Positions 50,687-60,222 are shown, counted from the stretch's first letter. The stretch: 64,000 bases of DNA from Phormidium sp. FACHB-1136 (GCF_014697375.1 NZ_JACJRS010000008.1:1-64000), one strand, 5' to 3'. Translations and numbers: made by a program. Notes: generated from the sequence alone by a model not told the origin.

Positions 50687-50999
50687 AAAAGCACCTTTAA
50701 GTATAGCGGTCTGGTGCTGCTTTGGGCAGAGGTGATGTGCCAGGGAGGGAGGGGTTGGGGAAGGAGGAGCCGCGCCCAGCGGGGGAAGTGGCACAGGTTT
50801 TGGCCTAAATCCTTGTGCCAGTGATGAAACTTTAGTTAAGGGACGGCCCAATCCTCCGGGTTTTTACAGGCATCAGCGAAACTTTTGGATATTGGGCTGC
50901 ACTCCTTACCATGGCGAGTTTGGGGTGGGTTGCTGGGTTAGGCAATCCTCGTCGGCTGGTCTTGGACAAGGTTGATTATCTACTCTTCACCTCCCTGCC
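50687..50999. other. Intergenic region between tRNA-Thr and the TPR gene
   Basis: Holds the promoters of the tRNA (minus) and probably of the TPR gene (plus). No gene or clear motif is seen. Confidence 0.45.
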
Positions 51000-53042
51000 G
51001 TGATCGCTGCTATTTCGTTGAACTCACAGACGTTTTTAGGGCACAATCGGGCCGTCTACCAGGAATTGCGGGCGGCGCTACAACTTCAGTTGCGCCGACA
51101 GTTGCTGATTGCGGTCTGCGATGACCGTGGGTTGCAGAGGCAGTTGGCCCAGCAGCTAGAGGCTGACCTTAGCCCTTACTTCGCTACTGGGCCGCGCCAA
51201 CCCCAGGGGCGGGGCAATCTATCGCCCCTGGTAACCTTGCGGTTGGATAGCCGCCATCCCGACCTTGTGCGGGAAGTTTTGCTGTGGTTGAAGCAGCAGC
51301 GACGGCTGGGGGGCCATCCGGGGATGATTCCGGCCTTTCAAATTGTGGGGGTGGAAACCCTGACGCAGCAGTCGCCCACGGTTCAAAATCGCTTTTTGGC
51401 CTCGCTGATTCGGGTGGATGCCCTGCTGACCCAGTTGGATTGTCGGTTGTTGGTGTGGGTGCCTCGGCCCTGGTTGGGCAAAATTCAGCAGGTGGTGCCG
51501 GGGTTTTGGCAATCACGCAATGGGCTGTATGAGTTTGAGGGAGAACCCACCAACGCCAACCCGCTCCCCAGTCCCGATTCCGTCCTGCCAGAGGCGTTTA
51601 CCCCAACGGGTTGGGGGCCGGATTCCGATGCCGCTGTAATCCAGGCTTGGCCCCTGCCCCAGGATCACCCCTGGGTGCCTCTGCCCTGGGCTGAGAGATC
51701 TGGGGAGGATGAGTTAGAGGTGCTACCCACGGCTTCAGTGGGTTCCGATGGTTCTGCTGCAGCGAAATCCGCCCTCACCCTACCTGCGCCCCTAGCGTCC
51801 CATGAGGGCATTTGCCACCTAGGCAGCTATATTCAACGGCTGCACCAGCAGCAGGCGGGGCCGCTGACCCTGGGGCGAGCCCATTTGGCCCTAGGGCAAC
51901 TCTGCCGAGATCACATTGGGCCGGGGGCGGAGGGGGGCACCGTGCTGGACTTTACCCTAGAGGTCTATCGGCGGGCGGTGGATGGCCTGCTGGAGGGCGA
52001 AAACGACTGGTGCGATGCCCTCAACGATATGGCCAGTCTGTACTGGATGCGGGCACAGCTAGAGACCCAACCGGAGGCGATGGAATCCTGGCTTCAGCGC
52101 AGTGTCGCCACCTATCAGCGGGCCATTGAGGGGCAAACCAGTGCCGCCCCGGCCACCCTGGGCCGGATCTACAGCAATCTGGGTAGTGTGTATGGGCTGT
52201 TGGCCAACCTAGGCGACCCCAAAACCCATTTGGAGCGGGCCGTAGACGCCTATACCCAGTCACTGCACTACACTCCGGCTACCGTTGACACCCTAGACTA
52301 TGCCAATAGCCAAAATAGCCTGGGGGCGATCCATTGGCGGCTGTCTCAGCTAGATCGACCCCAGTACCACCTGCACCGAGCCATTGTGGCCTACCAGGAA
52401 GCCCTGCGCTACCGAGTCCCCCAGGCGGAGCCCCAGGAATACGCCATGCTGCAAAACAACCTGGGCATTGCCTTCTGGAGCCTAGCCCAGCACGAACACC
52501 CCATTCCCTGGCTGGAGCAGGCCATTGATGCCTACCAAACGGCCCTGGTCTACCGCACCCTCGCCACCACCCCAGCGGGCTGCGCGGCCACCCAAAACAA
52601 CCTGGGCACCGCCTACTGGGACTTAGCCCAACAGCAAACCCAACAGCCCGATGAACGTCTGCTGAGTCTGCGACAGGCGGTAGACGCCTACGAAGCCGCC
52701 CTCGATGCCGTGGATCAGGCCCTCCAGCAATCGCCCCCCGTGGCCCCTGGGTTTGATGTGTGGGCCACCTGCCACAGTGCGGGCATTGTCCATGACCAGT
52801 TGGCCCTGGCCCTACCCACTGACCCGCCAGCCCAGCGGGAACACCACCTCAACGCGGCCCTCAACCACTACCTAACGGCCTATCAGGGATGGCGCGATCA
52901 GCCGGAACAACTGGATGTGCTGGCCGAAGCCCTGGTCTATTCCGTGCGCTTACACTTCGAGGTTTTGGGGCTGGCGGGGCAACAAATCGTCCTCTCGAAG
53001 CTGCCGCCGGAACTGCTGGGCCGAGTGCTCCCCCAAATGTAG
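51000..53042 (+). CDS. Tetratricopeptide repeat protein with NTPase-like N-terminal region
   Basis: The 680-residue protein starts at a GTG (51000). Residues about 1-200 form a domain with FLGHNRAVYQELRAALQLQLRR and RVDALLTQLDCRLLVWVPRPWL, resembling the inactive P-loop-like N-terminal domain of cyanobacterial TPR proteins; no Walker A is present. A linker (about 200-270) follows, then at least six TPR-like 34-residue units (about 275-600), for instance YSNLGSVYGLLANLGDP and NNLGIAFWSLAQHEHP with the usual NxLG...A..Y pattern. The repeats should form a protein-binding solenoid. Function is unknown. Confidence 0.8.
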   Translation: MIAAISLNSQTFLGHNRAVYQELRAALQLQLRRQLLIAVCDDRGLQRQLAQQLEADLSPYFATGPRQPQGRGNLSPLVTLRLDSRHPDLVREVLLWLKQQRRLGGHPGMIPAFQIVGVETLTQQSPTVQNRFLASLIRVDALLTQLDCRLLVWVPRPWLGKIQQVVPGFWQSRNGLYEFEGEPTNANPLPSPDSVLPEAFTPTGWGPDSDAAVIQAWPLPQDHPWVPLPWAERSGEDELEVLPTASVGSDGSAAAKSALTLPAPLASHEGICHLGSYIQRLHQQQAGPLTLGRAHLALGQLCRDHIGPGAEGGTVLDFTLEVYRRAVDGLLEGENDWCDALNDMASLYWMRAQLETQPEAMESWLQRSVATYQRAIEGQTSAAPATLGRIYSNLGSVYGLLANLGDPKTHLERAVDAYTQSLHYTPATVDTLDYANSQNSLGAIHWRLSQLDRPQYHLHRAIVAYQEALRYRVPQAEPQEYAMLQNNLGIAFWSLAQHEHPIPWLEQAIDAYQTALVYRTLATTPAGCAATQNNLGTAYWDLAQQQTQQPDERLLSLRQAVDAYEAALDAVDQALQQSPPVAPGFDVWATCHSAGIVHDQLALALPTDPPAQREHHLNAALNHYLTAYQGWRDQPEQLDVLAEALVYSVRLHFEVLGLAGQQIVLSKLPPELLGRVLPQM

Positions 53043-53228
53043 ATCCCCCAAAAGGATCGCGGCGGCCAGGGGCAGATCCTATGCAGGGCGATGCCAATTT
53101 CCATGCAGAACCTGCATTCTAGCCCCCTACAGAATCGATAAATTTGTTAGATCAGAACTAAGGATGAGTCACGCTTGATTTCGTGGGTCTTTCCATCGTG
53201 TATACCCTCTCATCAAGGAGTTTCTCCC

Positions 53229-53372
53229 ATGCCCTCCACCCCACATCCCACCAGTTCGACCTCCTCCTCAGCGGCCCGCAACGCCCTCCACAACCGTGAA
53301 GGCTTTACCCTGTGGGCGGAGGCCGTTCGTCAACAAATGCTCGACGCCCTGCAAAAACGCCAAAAAAACTAG
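53229..53372 (+). CDS. Small protein (47 aa) with strong Shine-Dalgarno
   Basis: AAGGAG (53215-53220) lies eight bases before the ATG at 53229. The product is MPSTPHPTSSTSSSAARN followed by ALHNREGFTLWAEAVRQQML and a basic C-terminus (LQKRQKN). The first 15 residues are Ser/Thr/Pro-rich; the rest is predicted to form one amphipathic helix. The frame is also open upstream to 53175 but that part lacks features. I do not recognise the family. A real gene is likely because of the ribosome-binding site and because it faces a similar tiny gene across a shared terminator. Confidence 0.65.
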   Translation: MPSTPHPTSSTSSSAARNALHNREGFTLWAEAVRQQMLDALQKRQKN

Positions 53373-53390
53373 GCCGATCCTCCCTCATCC

Positions 53391-53490
53391 TAAATCCGGA
53401 TGGCTTACCCCCGGTGTAAACGAACGAGGAGACCTCGCCCCTACGGTTTGACGGGTTGGGAATCGAGGTTTTCTAATTCGGATTGGGTAT
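53391..53490 (-). repeat. Dispersed repeat (family B, minus orientation)
   Basis: On the minus strand it reads CCGAATTAGAAAACCTCGAT to GCGAGGTCTCCTCG and AAGCCATCCGGATTTAGG. Close copies lie at about 56629-56692 and 60009-60111. Confidence 0.65.
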
Positions 53491-53565
53491 CACCCTTGTT
53501 CCGGGGCTTAGTTTGGGTATCCTCTATCAAGGCTCTGACCTCGCACCGAAAAAGGGTCACCCATA

Positions 53566-53609
53566 AGATAGGGCCGTTTGAGTGTCGTACTACCCAAACG
53601 GCCCTATCT
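53566..53609. terminator. Bidirectional terminator between the two small genes
   Basis: AGATAGGGCCGTTTG (53566-53580) and CAAACGGCCCTATCT (53595-53609) pair perfectly across 14 bases. T-runs follow on both strands (53622-53626 rightward; AAAAA at about 53549-53553 leftward). The position between convergent genes fits a shared terminator. Confidence 0.7.
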
Positions 53610-53648
53610 AGGGTTGGCTGATTTTTACCAGCGAGACCAACCGGGGGG

Positions 53649-53783
53649 CTAGGAAAGCGCCTGGGGACGGTCGGTGTTGTTGATTTCCTGGGAAGAGCGT
53701 TCGAGCATAGTGGCGCGGCGCTGTTGCTGCTGTTGGCGGGTGCGGGCCACTAGGCGACGGGCGGCATCGTGGGTGAAATTCAT
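53649..53783 (-). CDS. Small Arg/Gln-rich protein (44 aa) with strong Shine-Dalgarno
   Basis: On the minus strand AGGAGG lies five bases before the ATG at 53783. The product starts MNFTHDAARRLVARTRQQQQ and ends RSSQEINNTDRPQALS. It has a basic helix with five consecutive Gln and then a polar tail; no membrane segment. It is not a shadow of any other gene. I do not recognise the family. It may be an RNA-binding or regulatory small protein; this is inferred from charge only. Confidence 0.65.
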   Translation of the reverse strand: MNFTHDAARRLVARTRQQQQQRRATMLERSSQEINNTDRPQALS

Positions 53784-53976
53784 AGGAGCCTCCTAAAAAC
53801 TGTGTTCAAAGTTACAGAATAATCTCATTCTAATGGCGTTTCTTCGACTTTGGGTTAAGCAACCTTAAGGGCTGGGTTAACCCGGTCTAGCCAAAACAAC
53901 CCTTGAACCACCCTGAGTTTCCGGGCATGGGCTGGCACCATCGCCGCACTCCATTCGCCTGAAGTGTGCCCAGACC

Positions 53977-54756
53977 TTAGAGGGGGTTGCCTTCGGTGGT
54001 GCTGGGGCGGGTACTGGCAGGGGCGTTTTCCAGTTCTTCGGCCAGCAAATTGCGGTAAATGCGGGGCAGACGGGTGGTCATGGTGTTGGATTCAATGCCG
54101 TAGCCTAGGCTCGTCCAGGTGCCCGATAGGCGGCGTAGCACATCATCGAGACGATCTTCCCGTAGGGCCGTGGCCAGATCAAACCCCCAGGCGTTTTCGT
54201 CCTGGAGCCATTGGTATACCACCCAGTCTTGGGACTCAGGGTCAAAGCTATATTCCCCCCACATGTCGTACCAGGCGGGGGGGCGAGGGTGATATTTGGC
54301 GGCCTTTTCCTCCCAGGTTTGGGTGAGGAACTGGTAGCGTCCGGCGGCGGTGGTGCAGTTGCCCGTATTTGGGCCAGCGGTAATGGGCACACAAATATTG
54401 GGGTGGCGATTTCCTGGCGCAAAGGATTCCCCTCCGTAGAGGACGGTGTAGGGATAGCTGGTGTTGGATTCGGCAGCGGAAATGGTGCGCATCAGGGCGC
54501 GAATGTAAGGATCGCCCCCCTCCATCGCCAAGGGTTCAGGATGGCTGACCCACACGACCTCTTGGATTTTGCGTAGGGAGGGGGTGGGAATGGCCCGTAG
54601 CCCTAGCCACCCCAGCAGTGCCAACACCATCAGCGTCACCGTGATCGAACCCCGCTGGCGTTTTTTGCGGCGTCTCCCCCGGCGACGGGTCAAGGGCTGG
54701 GGTGGCGTGCCATGGGAGGAAAAAGGAGTCACAGGGAAGGCTGAGGAACGAAACAT
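53977..54756 (-). CDS. Membrane-anchored muramidase (phage-lysozyme-like, COG4678)
   Basis: The 259-residue protein has a very basic N-terminus (RRRGRRRKKRQRG), a membrane helix at about 37-56 (SITVTLMVLALLGWLGLRAI) and an exported lysozyme-like domain (about 78-245). Family marks are IRALMRTISAAES with the catalytic Glu, PYTVLYGG, and TTAAGRYQFLTQTW. It would cleave glycan strands, probably in the periplasm for growth or cell separation. The domain is also used by lambdoid phages, but no phage genes are near. The C-terminal tail is disordered. Confidence 0.85.
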   Translation of the reverse strand: MFRSSAFPVTPFSSHGTPPQPLTRRRGRRRKKRQRGSITVTLMVLALLGWLGLRAIPTPSLRKIQEVVWVSHPEPLAMEGGDPYIRALMRTISAAESNTSYPYTVLYGGESFAPGNRHPNICVPITAGPNTGNCTTAAGRYQFLTQTWEEKAAKYHPRPPAWYDMWGEYSFDPESQDWVVYQWLQDENAWGFDLATALREDRLDDVLRRLSGTWTSLGYGIESNTMTTRLPRIYRNLLAEELENAPASTRPSTTEGNPL

Positions 54757-54947
54757 CGCTAATACTAGCGCATCGCCGAAAGCCCGTGCATACCCAACTC
54801 ACCGATGATAAAACTGACCGCTGCTAGACCGAAAATCGCGAGCACCGTTTGTGACTTGTCATCCTAGGCTAGGAATAGTAGTGGCGATGTCTCGTCAGTG
54901 GCTATCGCCTCGGCCCCAGCCCATATCCCCCCTACCCCACGCAAGCC

Positions 54948-55385
54948 ATGGACAGGTTATTCCCGCCTTCTTACCGTTTTCGCATGGCCCTTCCGGCTAT
55001 CCTCCGTCCCGCCCTTAGGGCCATGCTGCTCATCGTGCTGTGGGGTGGGCTGTGGGGCTGCGGTTGGGTCAATCCGGCCCCGCCTCGGTCGGTGGTGGCA
55101 GAGGCCGTGGCCCAAAAAGTGGCCCAAACCCAGGTCGCCCTTCAGCAACAGTTGGGCGGCATCACCGATACCGAGGCCATGGTATTTCCCCAGCCCAGCG
55201 GCATCCATGTCACCGGGCACCATTGGACGACCCTCAACCACCAGCCCACCCTAGAAGTCAACGGCACCTACCACCTCAAGGGCGGTGGACTAGGGTGGGG
55301 CCAACAGCGTCAAACCCGCCCCTTCAGCCTCTACCTGCGCCGCGCTGGGGACGATCAATGGATCATGGTTAATCCCCTAGAGTGA
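54948..55385 (+). CDS. Putative lipoprotein, unknown function
   Basis: The 145-residue protein has an N-terminal hydrophobic segment (about 17-37) ending in the lipobox-like GLWGCG, so lipid attachment at the Cys is likely. The mature part is short (about 105 residues) and contains VVAEAVAQKVAQTQVALQQQL followed by beta-type sequence (HVTGHHWTTLNHQPTLEVN, TYHLKGGG). I know no named family. Its stop is 17 bp from the end of the convergent Crp-type gene. Confidence 0.65.
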   Translation: MDRLFPPSYRFRMALPAILRPALRAMLLIVLWGGLWGCGWVNPAPPRSVVAEAVAQKVAQTQVALQQQLGGITDTEAMVFPQPSGIHVTGHHWTTLNHQPTLEVNGTYHLKGGGLGWGQQRQTRPFSLYLRRAGDDQWIMVNPLE

Positions 55386-55402
55386 GGGTTCCGCCACGGT
55401 GT

Positions 55403-56281
55403 CTACTTCAGCGGCCACCAAGCCACCTTGTCGCGAGTCGCCCCATAGACTTCCTTGAGCCCTTCGGGATCAACGATCTGCACGAGATCGGCGGTATGGT
55501 GGTCGGTGGTTTTATGGGCCTTCAGATAGCCCGCCCGCACCATGCCCTTCAGCACCTGCTCTACGGTGCGGTGGTTGAGCTGGCAGGCCCGTGCAATTAG
55601 GTCAATGGGTAGGTCAAACAGGTATTCATTTTTGGTGCCTTTGGGTTGGCTACCGAAGCTACGCTCTTGGTAAATCAACGCCCGCAGCAGGGCCGCCACG
55701 GCTTGGGGCGGGTAGGTGCTGCAATTGAGCAGATGGTACTGAAATTTTTCCCGTAGTTCAAACAGGTGGGTGTAGCGTTCCCGAAAGCCGGGATTTTGGT
55801 CGTAGAGGGTCTGCACCACAGCCACGGGCACCTTGATCACGTCGGTCGTTTTATAGGCTTCTACCAAGCTGGGGAAGGCATGGCCTACGGCCCCAAACCC
55901 CACGGGCAAACTCCGCGCCCCAAAGCATCCAAAGGGATAGGTGATGGCCATAATCCGGTCGAGGGGGGTGCTGCGCATAATCACCGGGCCACCGTCTACC
56001 ACGATGTAAAGGGCATCCAGCCAGGTGTTGGGGCGAAAGGCGGTGTAGATGGGCCGATTGGAGTACAGCTTTTCCATCACCAGTTGGTCGGCGGTGAGGT
56101 AGGTGCCCAACTCATCCCGCCCCATGGGATGAAACAGAAAACTGCTCTCTATGAGGAGCGTAATCGGATCGGAAGTCAGGGGCTGGCCACTGCGCCGGGT
56201 CATAGGAGGGTACTGGGTAGAGACGGTTCCATTCTCCCCCGAAAGGCCAGAAAACTTCACAGGATAGAGGACTGAGGTCAT
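55403..56281 (-). CDS. Crp/Fnr-family transcription regulator
   Basis: The 292-residue protein, from the ATG at 56281, has an N-terminal cyclic-nucleotide-binding-like beta-barrel (about 35-160; YTAFRPNTWLDALYIVVDGG and YPFGCFGARSLPVGFGAVGH) and a C-terminal winged helix-turn-helix (about 205-270; FDLPIDLIARACQLNHRTVEQVLKGMVRAGYL). The binding barrel lacks the Arg-rich cAMP phosphate cassette (RTASV), so it probably does not sense cAMP in the standard way. Cyanobacteria have several such regulators of unknown signal. It is a single-gene unit. The frame continues to 56323 without family support. Confidence 0.83.
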   Translation of the reverse strand: MTSVLYPVKFSGLSGENGTVSTQYPPMTRRSGQPLTSDPITLLIESSFLFHPMGRDELGTYLTADQLVMEKLYSNRPIYTAFRPNTWLDALYIVVDGGPVIMRSTPLDRIMAITYPFGCFGARSLPVGFGAVGHAFPSLVEAYKTTDVIKVPVAVVQTLYDQNPGFRERYTHLFELREKFQYHLLNCSTYPPQAVAALLRALIYQERSFGSQPKGTKNEYLFDLPIDLIARACQLNHRTVEQVLKGMVRAGYLKAHKTTDHHTADLVQIVDPEGLKEVYGATRDKVAWWPLK

Positions 56282-56858
56282 CAACCTAGGCTCAGTAGAT
56301 CGCAACGTCCCCGCCGCCCTCACCCCCAGCCCCTCTCCCAGGAGGGCGAGGGGAGCCGGAATGGCTTCAAAGTCCCTCTCCCAATGAGGGAGAGGGATTT
56401 AGGGTGTAGCTTGCTTCCCGCAGGGTGGGCCGGATCATGTCAAAAGAGCATGTTTGTGATCTACTGAGGCTGTCTGAGCCTTCTGATCGTCAACAGGGTG
56501 CGGACAGCGTCAAGGAACTGAACGATTCTTCCTGGCACAACGGTACTTCCCTTGAATCACGAACTATCCCCCTGGGGCGAGGCTGTCGGCGGGCGCATTG
56601 CTTCGCGATTTCCGACCCAACAGACGTTAGGGGAGAGGTCTCCTCACCCGCTAATACTGGAGGCAAACAAGCCGGATTTAGGATTAGGGTTCCGTCTTGG
56701 TGGCCCAGACGGTTCCAAACATCTGGATCGTTATTCTCCTAAGCAGGAGGCTCCAGGGGTGGGATCCAAATAAGACTAGATGCGAATTTCAATTTAATTT
56801 CAAATGAATTTCATGCAACACCCGATATGATTGAAAGAATTTCCAGCGTAGATTCACC
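56282..56858. other. Repeat-rich intergenic region before the SLC13 transporter
   Basis: A family A repeat lies at about 56315-56405 (CCCCTCTCCCAGGAGGGCGA and CCCAATGAGGGAGAGGGA). A family B copy lies at about 56629-56692. No CDS is convincing. The last 70 bp before the ATG are A+T-rich (CAATTTAATTTCAAATGAAT), likely the promoter of the transporter. Confidence 0.55.
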
Positions 56859-58784
56859 ATGAAGTACGGTCTTTTCCCCTCCCGACGATCCCTGCGGCTA
56901 CCCTGGGTGCGCTGGCTCTACCGCCATGGGTTGGCCTGGATTGGGCTGGGGGGTGGGGCCATGGTCTTAGCTATCCTGGGGGTATATCTGGCCCAGGGGA
57001 TGGCTTCGGTGGGGCTGGGCTGGCAAGGTTGGCTCACCCTCGGTGTCACCCTGGGGGCGTTTCTGCTCAATGCCCTGACCTCCCTGGCGGCGGAGGTGGT
57101 GTTCCTTGGTGCCTTGGCGATTTTGTTTTTGACGGGCATTTTGGATACCCCCACCGCCCTGGCAGGCTTTAGTAATCCCGGCATGATTACCGTGGCGGTG
57201 CTCTACATCGTGGTGACGGGGCTGCAACAAACCGGGGGGCTGGATATGATTTCGCGAACCGTGCTGGGGATGCCCAAGGGCCAAACCCAGGCTATGGCGC
57301 GGCTGGTGCTGCCCGTGGTGGGTATGAGCGCGTTTTTGAACAACACCCCCATCGTGGCCATGTTCATCCCCGTGGTCAGCGATTGGTGTCGCAAGCTGCG
57401 GATTAGCCCCTCCAAACTGATGATTCCCCTCAGCTATGCCGCCATCATGGGAGGCATGTGTACTCTGATCGGCACCAGCACCAACCTGGTGGTGAATGGG
57501 CTGCTGATTGCCGAAACCGACTACCCCGGCCTGGGGCTGTTTGACCTGGTGCCCGTGGGGGTGCCCTGTGCCCTAGCGGGAATACTGCTGCTGATTTTGG
57601 CCCAGCGCTGGCTGCTGCCCAACCGCAAACCCGCCATCACCGAAGTGGATGACCCCCGCGAATACACCGTGGAAGTGGTGGTGGACGAGGGCAGCCCCCT
57701 AGCTGGAAAATCCGTGGAAAAGGCTGGATTGCGCCATCTGCCGGGGCTGTACCTGACGGAAATTCAGCGGGGCGATCAATTGTTGACGGCGGTGACGCCC
57801 CAGGAGGTGCTACGGGAGGGGGATCAACTCGTTTTTGTGGGCATGGTCAGTTCGATTGTGGATCTCAACCAAATTCGCGGCCTCAAACCTGCCACCGATC
57901 AGGTGTTTAAGCTCGATTCTCCCCGCGAAGATCGCTGCCTGGTGGAGGCGGTGGTGTCGAATACTTGCCCATTGGTGGGGATTACCATTCGCGAAGGGCG
58001 TTTTCGCAGCCGCTATGGGGCGGTGGTGCTGGCGGTGGGGCGCAACGGGGTGAGACTCCCCGGCAAAATTGGCGATATTCGTCTGCAGCCAGGGGATACC
58101 CTGCTGCTCGAAACCCATCCCACCTTTTTAGAAGAACGCCGCGCCTCACGGGATTTCTACCTGGTCAGCGGCGTACCCAACTCCGACCCCCCCCGCCACG
58201 ACAAAGCCCCCCTTGCCCTGGGTATTCTTATTGCCATGGTGGTGCTGGCCACCTTCGGCTGGATGGAGATGCTCAACGCCGCCACCCTCGCCGCTGTGCT
58301 AATGATCCTGACCGGGTGCTGCTCCTTCCAGCAAGCCTTCCGCAGCATCGACTGGTCGGTGATTTTGGTGGTCGCCGCCGCCCTAGGTTTGGGTAAAGCC
58401 CTGGAACTGTCTGGGGCGGCAGGCACCCTGGCCAGCGGCGTTTTAGGTATCGCCGGAGATAACCCCTGGCTGGCCCTCGCCCTGGTCTACGGCATCACCA
58501 CCCTGCTCACGGAAGTGATCACCAACAATGCCGCCGCCGCCGTGGTGTTTCCCATTGCTTTTGCCCTGTCCCAGAGCCTAGGGGTGAGCTTCATTCCCTT
58601 TGTGGTGGCGATTATGATTGGAGCCTCCGCCAGCTTTAGCACCCCCATCGGCTATCAAACTAACCTGATGGTCTACGGCCCTGGGGGCTATCGCTTTAGC
58701 GACTTTTTGCGGATCGGGATTCCCTTTAACCTGCTGTTTTGGGCCATGACCGTGATCATCGCCCCCAGGGTCTACCCGTTTTAG
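56859..58784 (+). CDS. SLC13-family permease with two TrkA-C (RCK_C) domains
   Basis: The 641-residue protein has a split SLC13/DASS transport unit: about six helices (23-250) and about five more (460-635). Between them lie two RCK_C regulatory domains (about 260-345 and 355-440; DEGSPLAGKSVEKAGLRHL and VSNTCPLVGITIREGRFRSR). Signatures GMSAFLNNTPIVAMFIPVV and ITNNAAAAVVFPIAFALSQS are the paired SNT-type substrate-binding hairpins. It is a Na+-coupled carboxylate, sulfate or chloride carrier of the plasma membrane. The RCK_C parts may sense a nucleotide. The window's sat gene raises the possibility of sulfate transport, but they are 55 kb apart. Confidence 0.9.
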   Translation: MKYGLFPSRRSLRLPWVRWLYRHGLAWIGLGGGAMVLAILGVYLAQGMASVGLGWQGWLTLGVTLGAFLLNALTSLAAEVVFLGALAILFLTGILDTPTALAGFSNPGMITVAVLYIVVTGLQQTGGLDMISRTVLGMPKGQTQAMARLVLPVVGMSAFLNNTPIVAMFIPVVSDWCRKLRISPSKLMIPLSYAAIMGGMCTLIGTSTNLVVNGLLIAETDYPGLGLFDLVPVGVPCALAGILLLILAQRWLLPNRKPAITEVDDPREYTVEVVVDEGSPLAGKSVEKAGLRHLPGLYLTEIQRGDQLLTAVTPQEVLREGDQLVFVGMVSSIVDLNQIRGLKPATDQVFKLDSPREDRCLVEAVVSNTCPLVGITIREGRFRSRYGAVVLAVGRNGVRLPGKIGDIRLQPGDTLLLETHPTFLEERRASRDFYLVSGVPNSDPPRHDKAPLALGILIAMVVLATFGWMEMLNAATLAAVLMILTGCCSFQQAFRSIDWSVILVVAAALGLGKALELSGAAGTLASGVLGIAGDNPWLALALVYGITTLLTEVITNNAAAAVVFPIAFALSQSLGVSFIPFVVAIMIGASASFSTPIGYQTNLMVYGPGGYRFSDFLRIGIPFNLLFWAMTVIIAPRVYPF

Positions 58785-58826
58785 GAGGTATGGGACAACT
58801 ACGAACACCGATGCAGGGGGCTACGG

Positions 58827-59951
58827 TTAGGGATCCAGGGTTGGGCTAGGGGCCAGCCAGTGGGCGAATTCCTCCGCAAAGCGATCCGCTAGAATCGCGG
58901 CCCGGATTTGCTGGGTGAAGCGGATCAGTTCCGTAATGTTGTGGATGGAAATGAGCGTAAACGCCAGCATTTCCTTGGCGTGGATCAGGTGGCAGAGGTA
59001 GGCACGGGTGAAGGTCTGGCAGGTGTAGCAGGCACAGGTGGCATCGAGGGGGGTGTAGTCGCGGCGGAAGCGTTGGTTTTTCAGATTCCAGCGTTCCCCC
59101 GCCACTAGGGCGGCACCGTGGCGGGCCAGTCGGGTGGGAATCACACAGTCGAACAAATCTACTCCGGCGGCGATGGCCTGGGCCATTTCGCGGTAGGTGC
59201 CCACGCCCATCAGGTAGCGGGGTTTGTTCTCCGGCAGGCAGGGCGCGGTAGCCTGGACGATGGTTTCAATCAGTTCCGGCGGCTCCCCCACGCTGACGCC
59301 GCCGATGGCATAGCCCGGTAGATCCAAGTTCGCCAAGTCCTGGGCTGCTTGTCGCCGCAGATCGGGATAAACACCCCCCTGCACAATGCCAAAGAGCGCC
59401 TGATCAGGCCGCTGGTGGGCAGTCATACAGCGCTTTAGCCAGCGTCCGGTGCGCTCGGTGGAAGCCTGCACGGCCTCTCGACTGCACGGGTAAGGCGGAC
59501 ATTCATCAAAGGCCATGATCACATCGGCCCCTAGGGTATTTTGGATTTCGATGGAGGTTTCGGGGCGTAGATGAATGGTGCGGCCATCCTTGGGGGATTT
59601 GAAGGTGACGCCGTCCTCGGTGATGGTGCGAATTTGACTGAGGCTGAAGACCTGAAACCCGCCGGAGTCCGTCAGCATGGGGCCGCTCCAGCCCATAAAA
59701 CGGTGCAGCCCTCCGGCCTCGGCCACAATGTCTTCCCCCGGTTGCAGGTGCAGGTGGTAGGTGTTGGACAGCACCATCTGCGCCCCCGTAGTGGCCAGTT
59801 GGTCGGGGGTGACGGTTTTCACGTTGGCCAGGGTGCCCACGGGCATAAACCGGGGCGTTTGCACCGGGCCGTGGGGGGTGTGAAAGGTGCCTGCCCTAGC
59901 GTGGGTGTGGCTACAGTTCGCTTCGCAGTGGTAGGAGAAAGGGGACGACAA
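58827..59951 (-). CDS. tgt: tRNA-guanine transglycosylase (queuine/preQ1)
   Basis: Tgt exchanges G34 of tRNA-Asp/Asn/His/Tyr for preQ1. The 374-residue TIM-barrel protein has the conserved [11 protein letters not shown] block, the catalytic Asp in [13 protein letters not shown], and the zinc site [22 protein letters not shown]. The sequence [19 protein letters not shown] fits the bacterial preQ1 enzyme. Start [12 protein letters not shown] is the family start. It is the last of five leftward genes (tgt, AAA ATPase, VOC, amine oxidase) with spaced starts, so a single operon is not certain. Confidence 0.96.
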   Translation of the reverse strand: MSSPFSYHCEANCSHTHARAGTFHTPHGPVQTPRFMPVGTLANVKTVTPDQLATTGAQMVLSNTYHLHLQPGEDIVAEAGGLHRFMGWSGPMLTDSGGFQVFSLSQIRTITEDGVTFKSPKDGRTIHLRPETSIEIQNTLGADVIMAFDECPPYPCSREAVQASTERTGRWLKRCMTAHQRPDQALFGIVQGGVYPDLRRQAAQDLANLDLPGYAIGGVSVGEPPELIETIVQATAPCLPENKPRYLMGVGTYREMAQAIAAGVDLFDCVIPTRLARHGAALVAGERWNLKNQRFRRDYTPLDATCACYTCQTFTRAYLCHLIHAKEMLAFTLISIHNITELIRFTQQIRAAILADRFAEEFAHWLAPSPTLDP

Positions 59952-60008
59952 GGAAACTACCTCAGGCCAAGGATCAGCCGCAAAAAATCAGCAAAAGATG
60001 GGCCGTAA

Positions 60009-60111
60009 TACCAAATCCGAACGGGATAAACCCCAATTCCCAGCCCAGAAACCCTAGGAGCGAGGTCTCCTCGCCCGCTGATACCGGGGGCAAACAAGCC
60101 GGATTGAGTAT
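60009..60111 (+). repeat. Dispersed repeat (family B, plus orientation)
   Basis: ATCCGAACGGGATAAACCCC to GCGAGGTCTCCTCGCCCGCT to CAAACAAGCCGGATTGAG; matches the minus copy at 53391-53490 over about 100 bp with mismatches. Confidence 0.65.
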
Positions 60112-60222
60112 AAGCCAGCCAACAGGTTAACCTGAACCTTTACCAGCCCGTCAGCCAACCCCATCCCCGATTGGCAAAACCGGGGTTCAATCATACTGTA
60201 GATCGACACCCAATCGGCACCG

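Noticed and set aside
50564-50851. 96-codon minus-strand frame containing AGVAQLVEQLICNQPVASSS
   Set aside because: This is the well-known translation artefact of a tRNA gene (tRNA-Thr on the same strand), not a protein.
53977-54756. Prophage lysis gene
   Set aside because: The lysozyme-like domain is membrane-anchored and stands alone among chromosomal genes; no holin or tail genes nearby.
56425-56773. Two overlapping short frames (105 and 73 codons) before the transporter
   Set aside because: They run through family B repeat sequence, are mutually overlapping and lack ribosome-binding sites.
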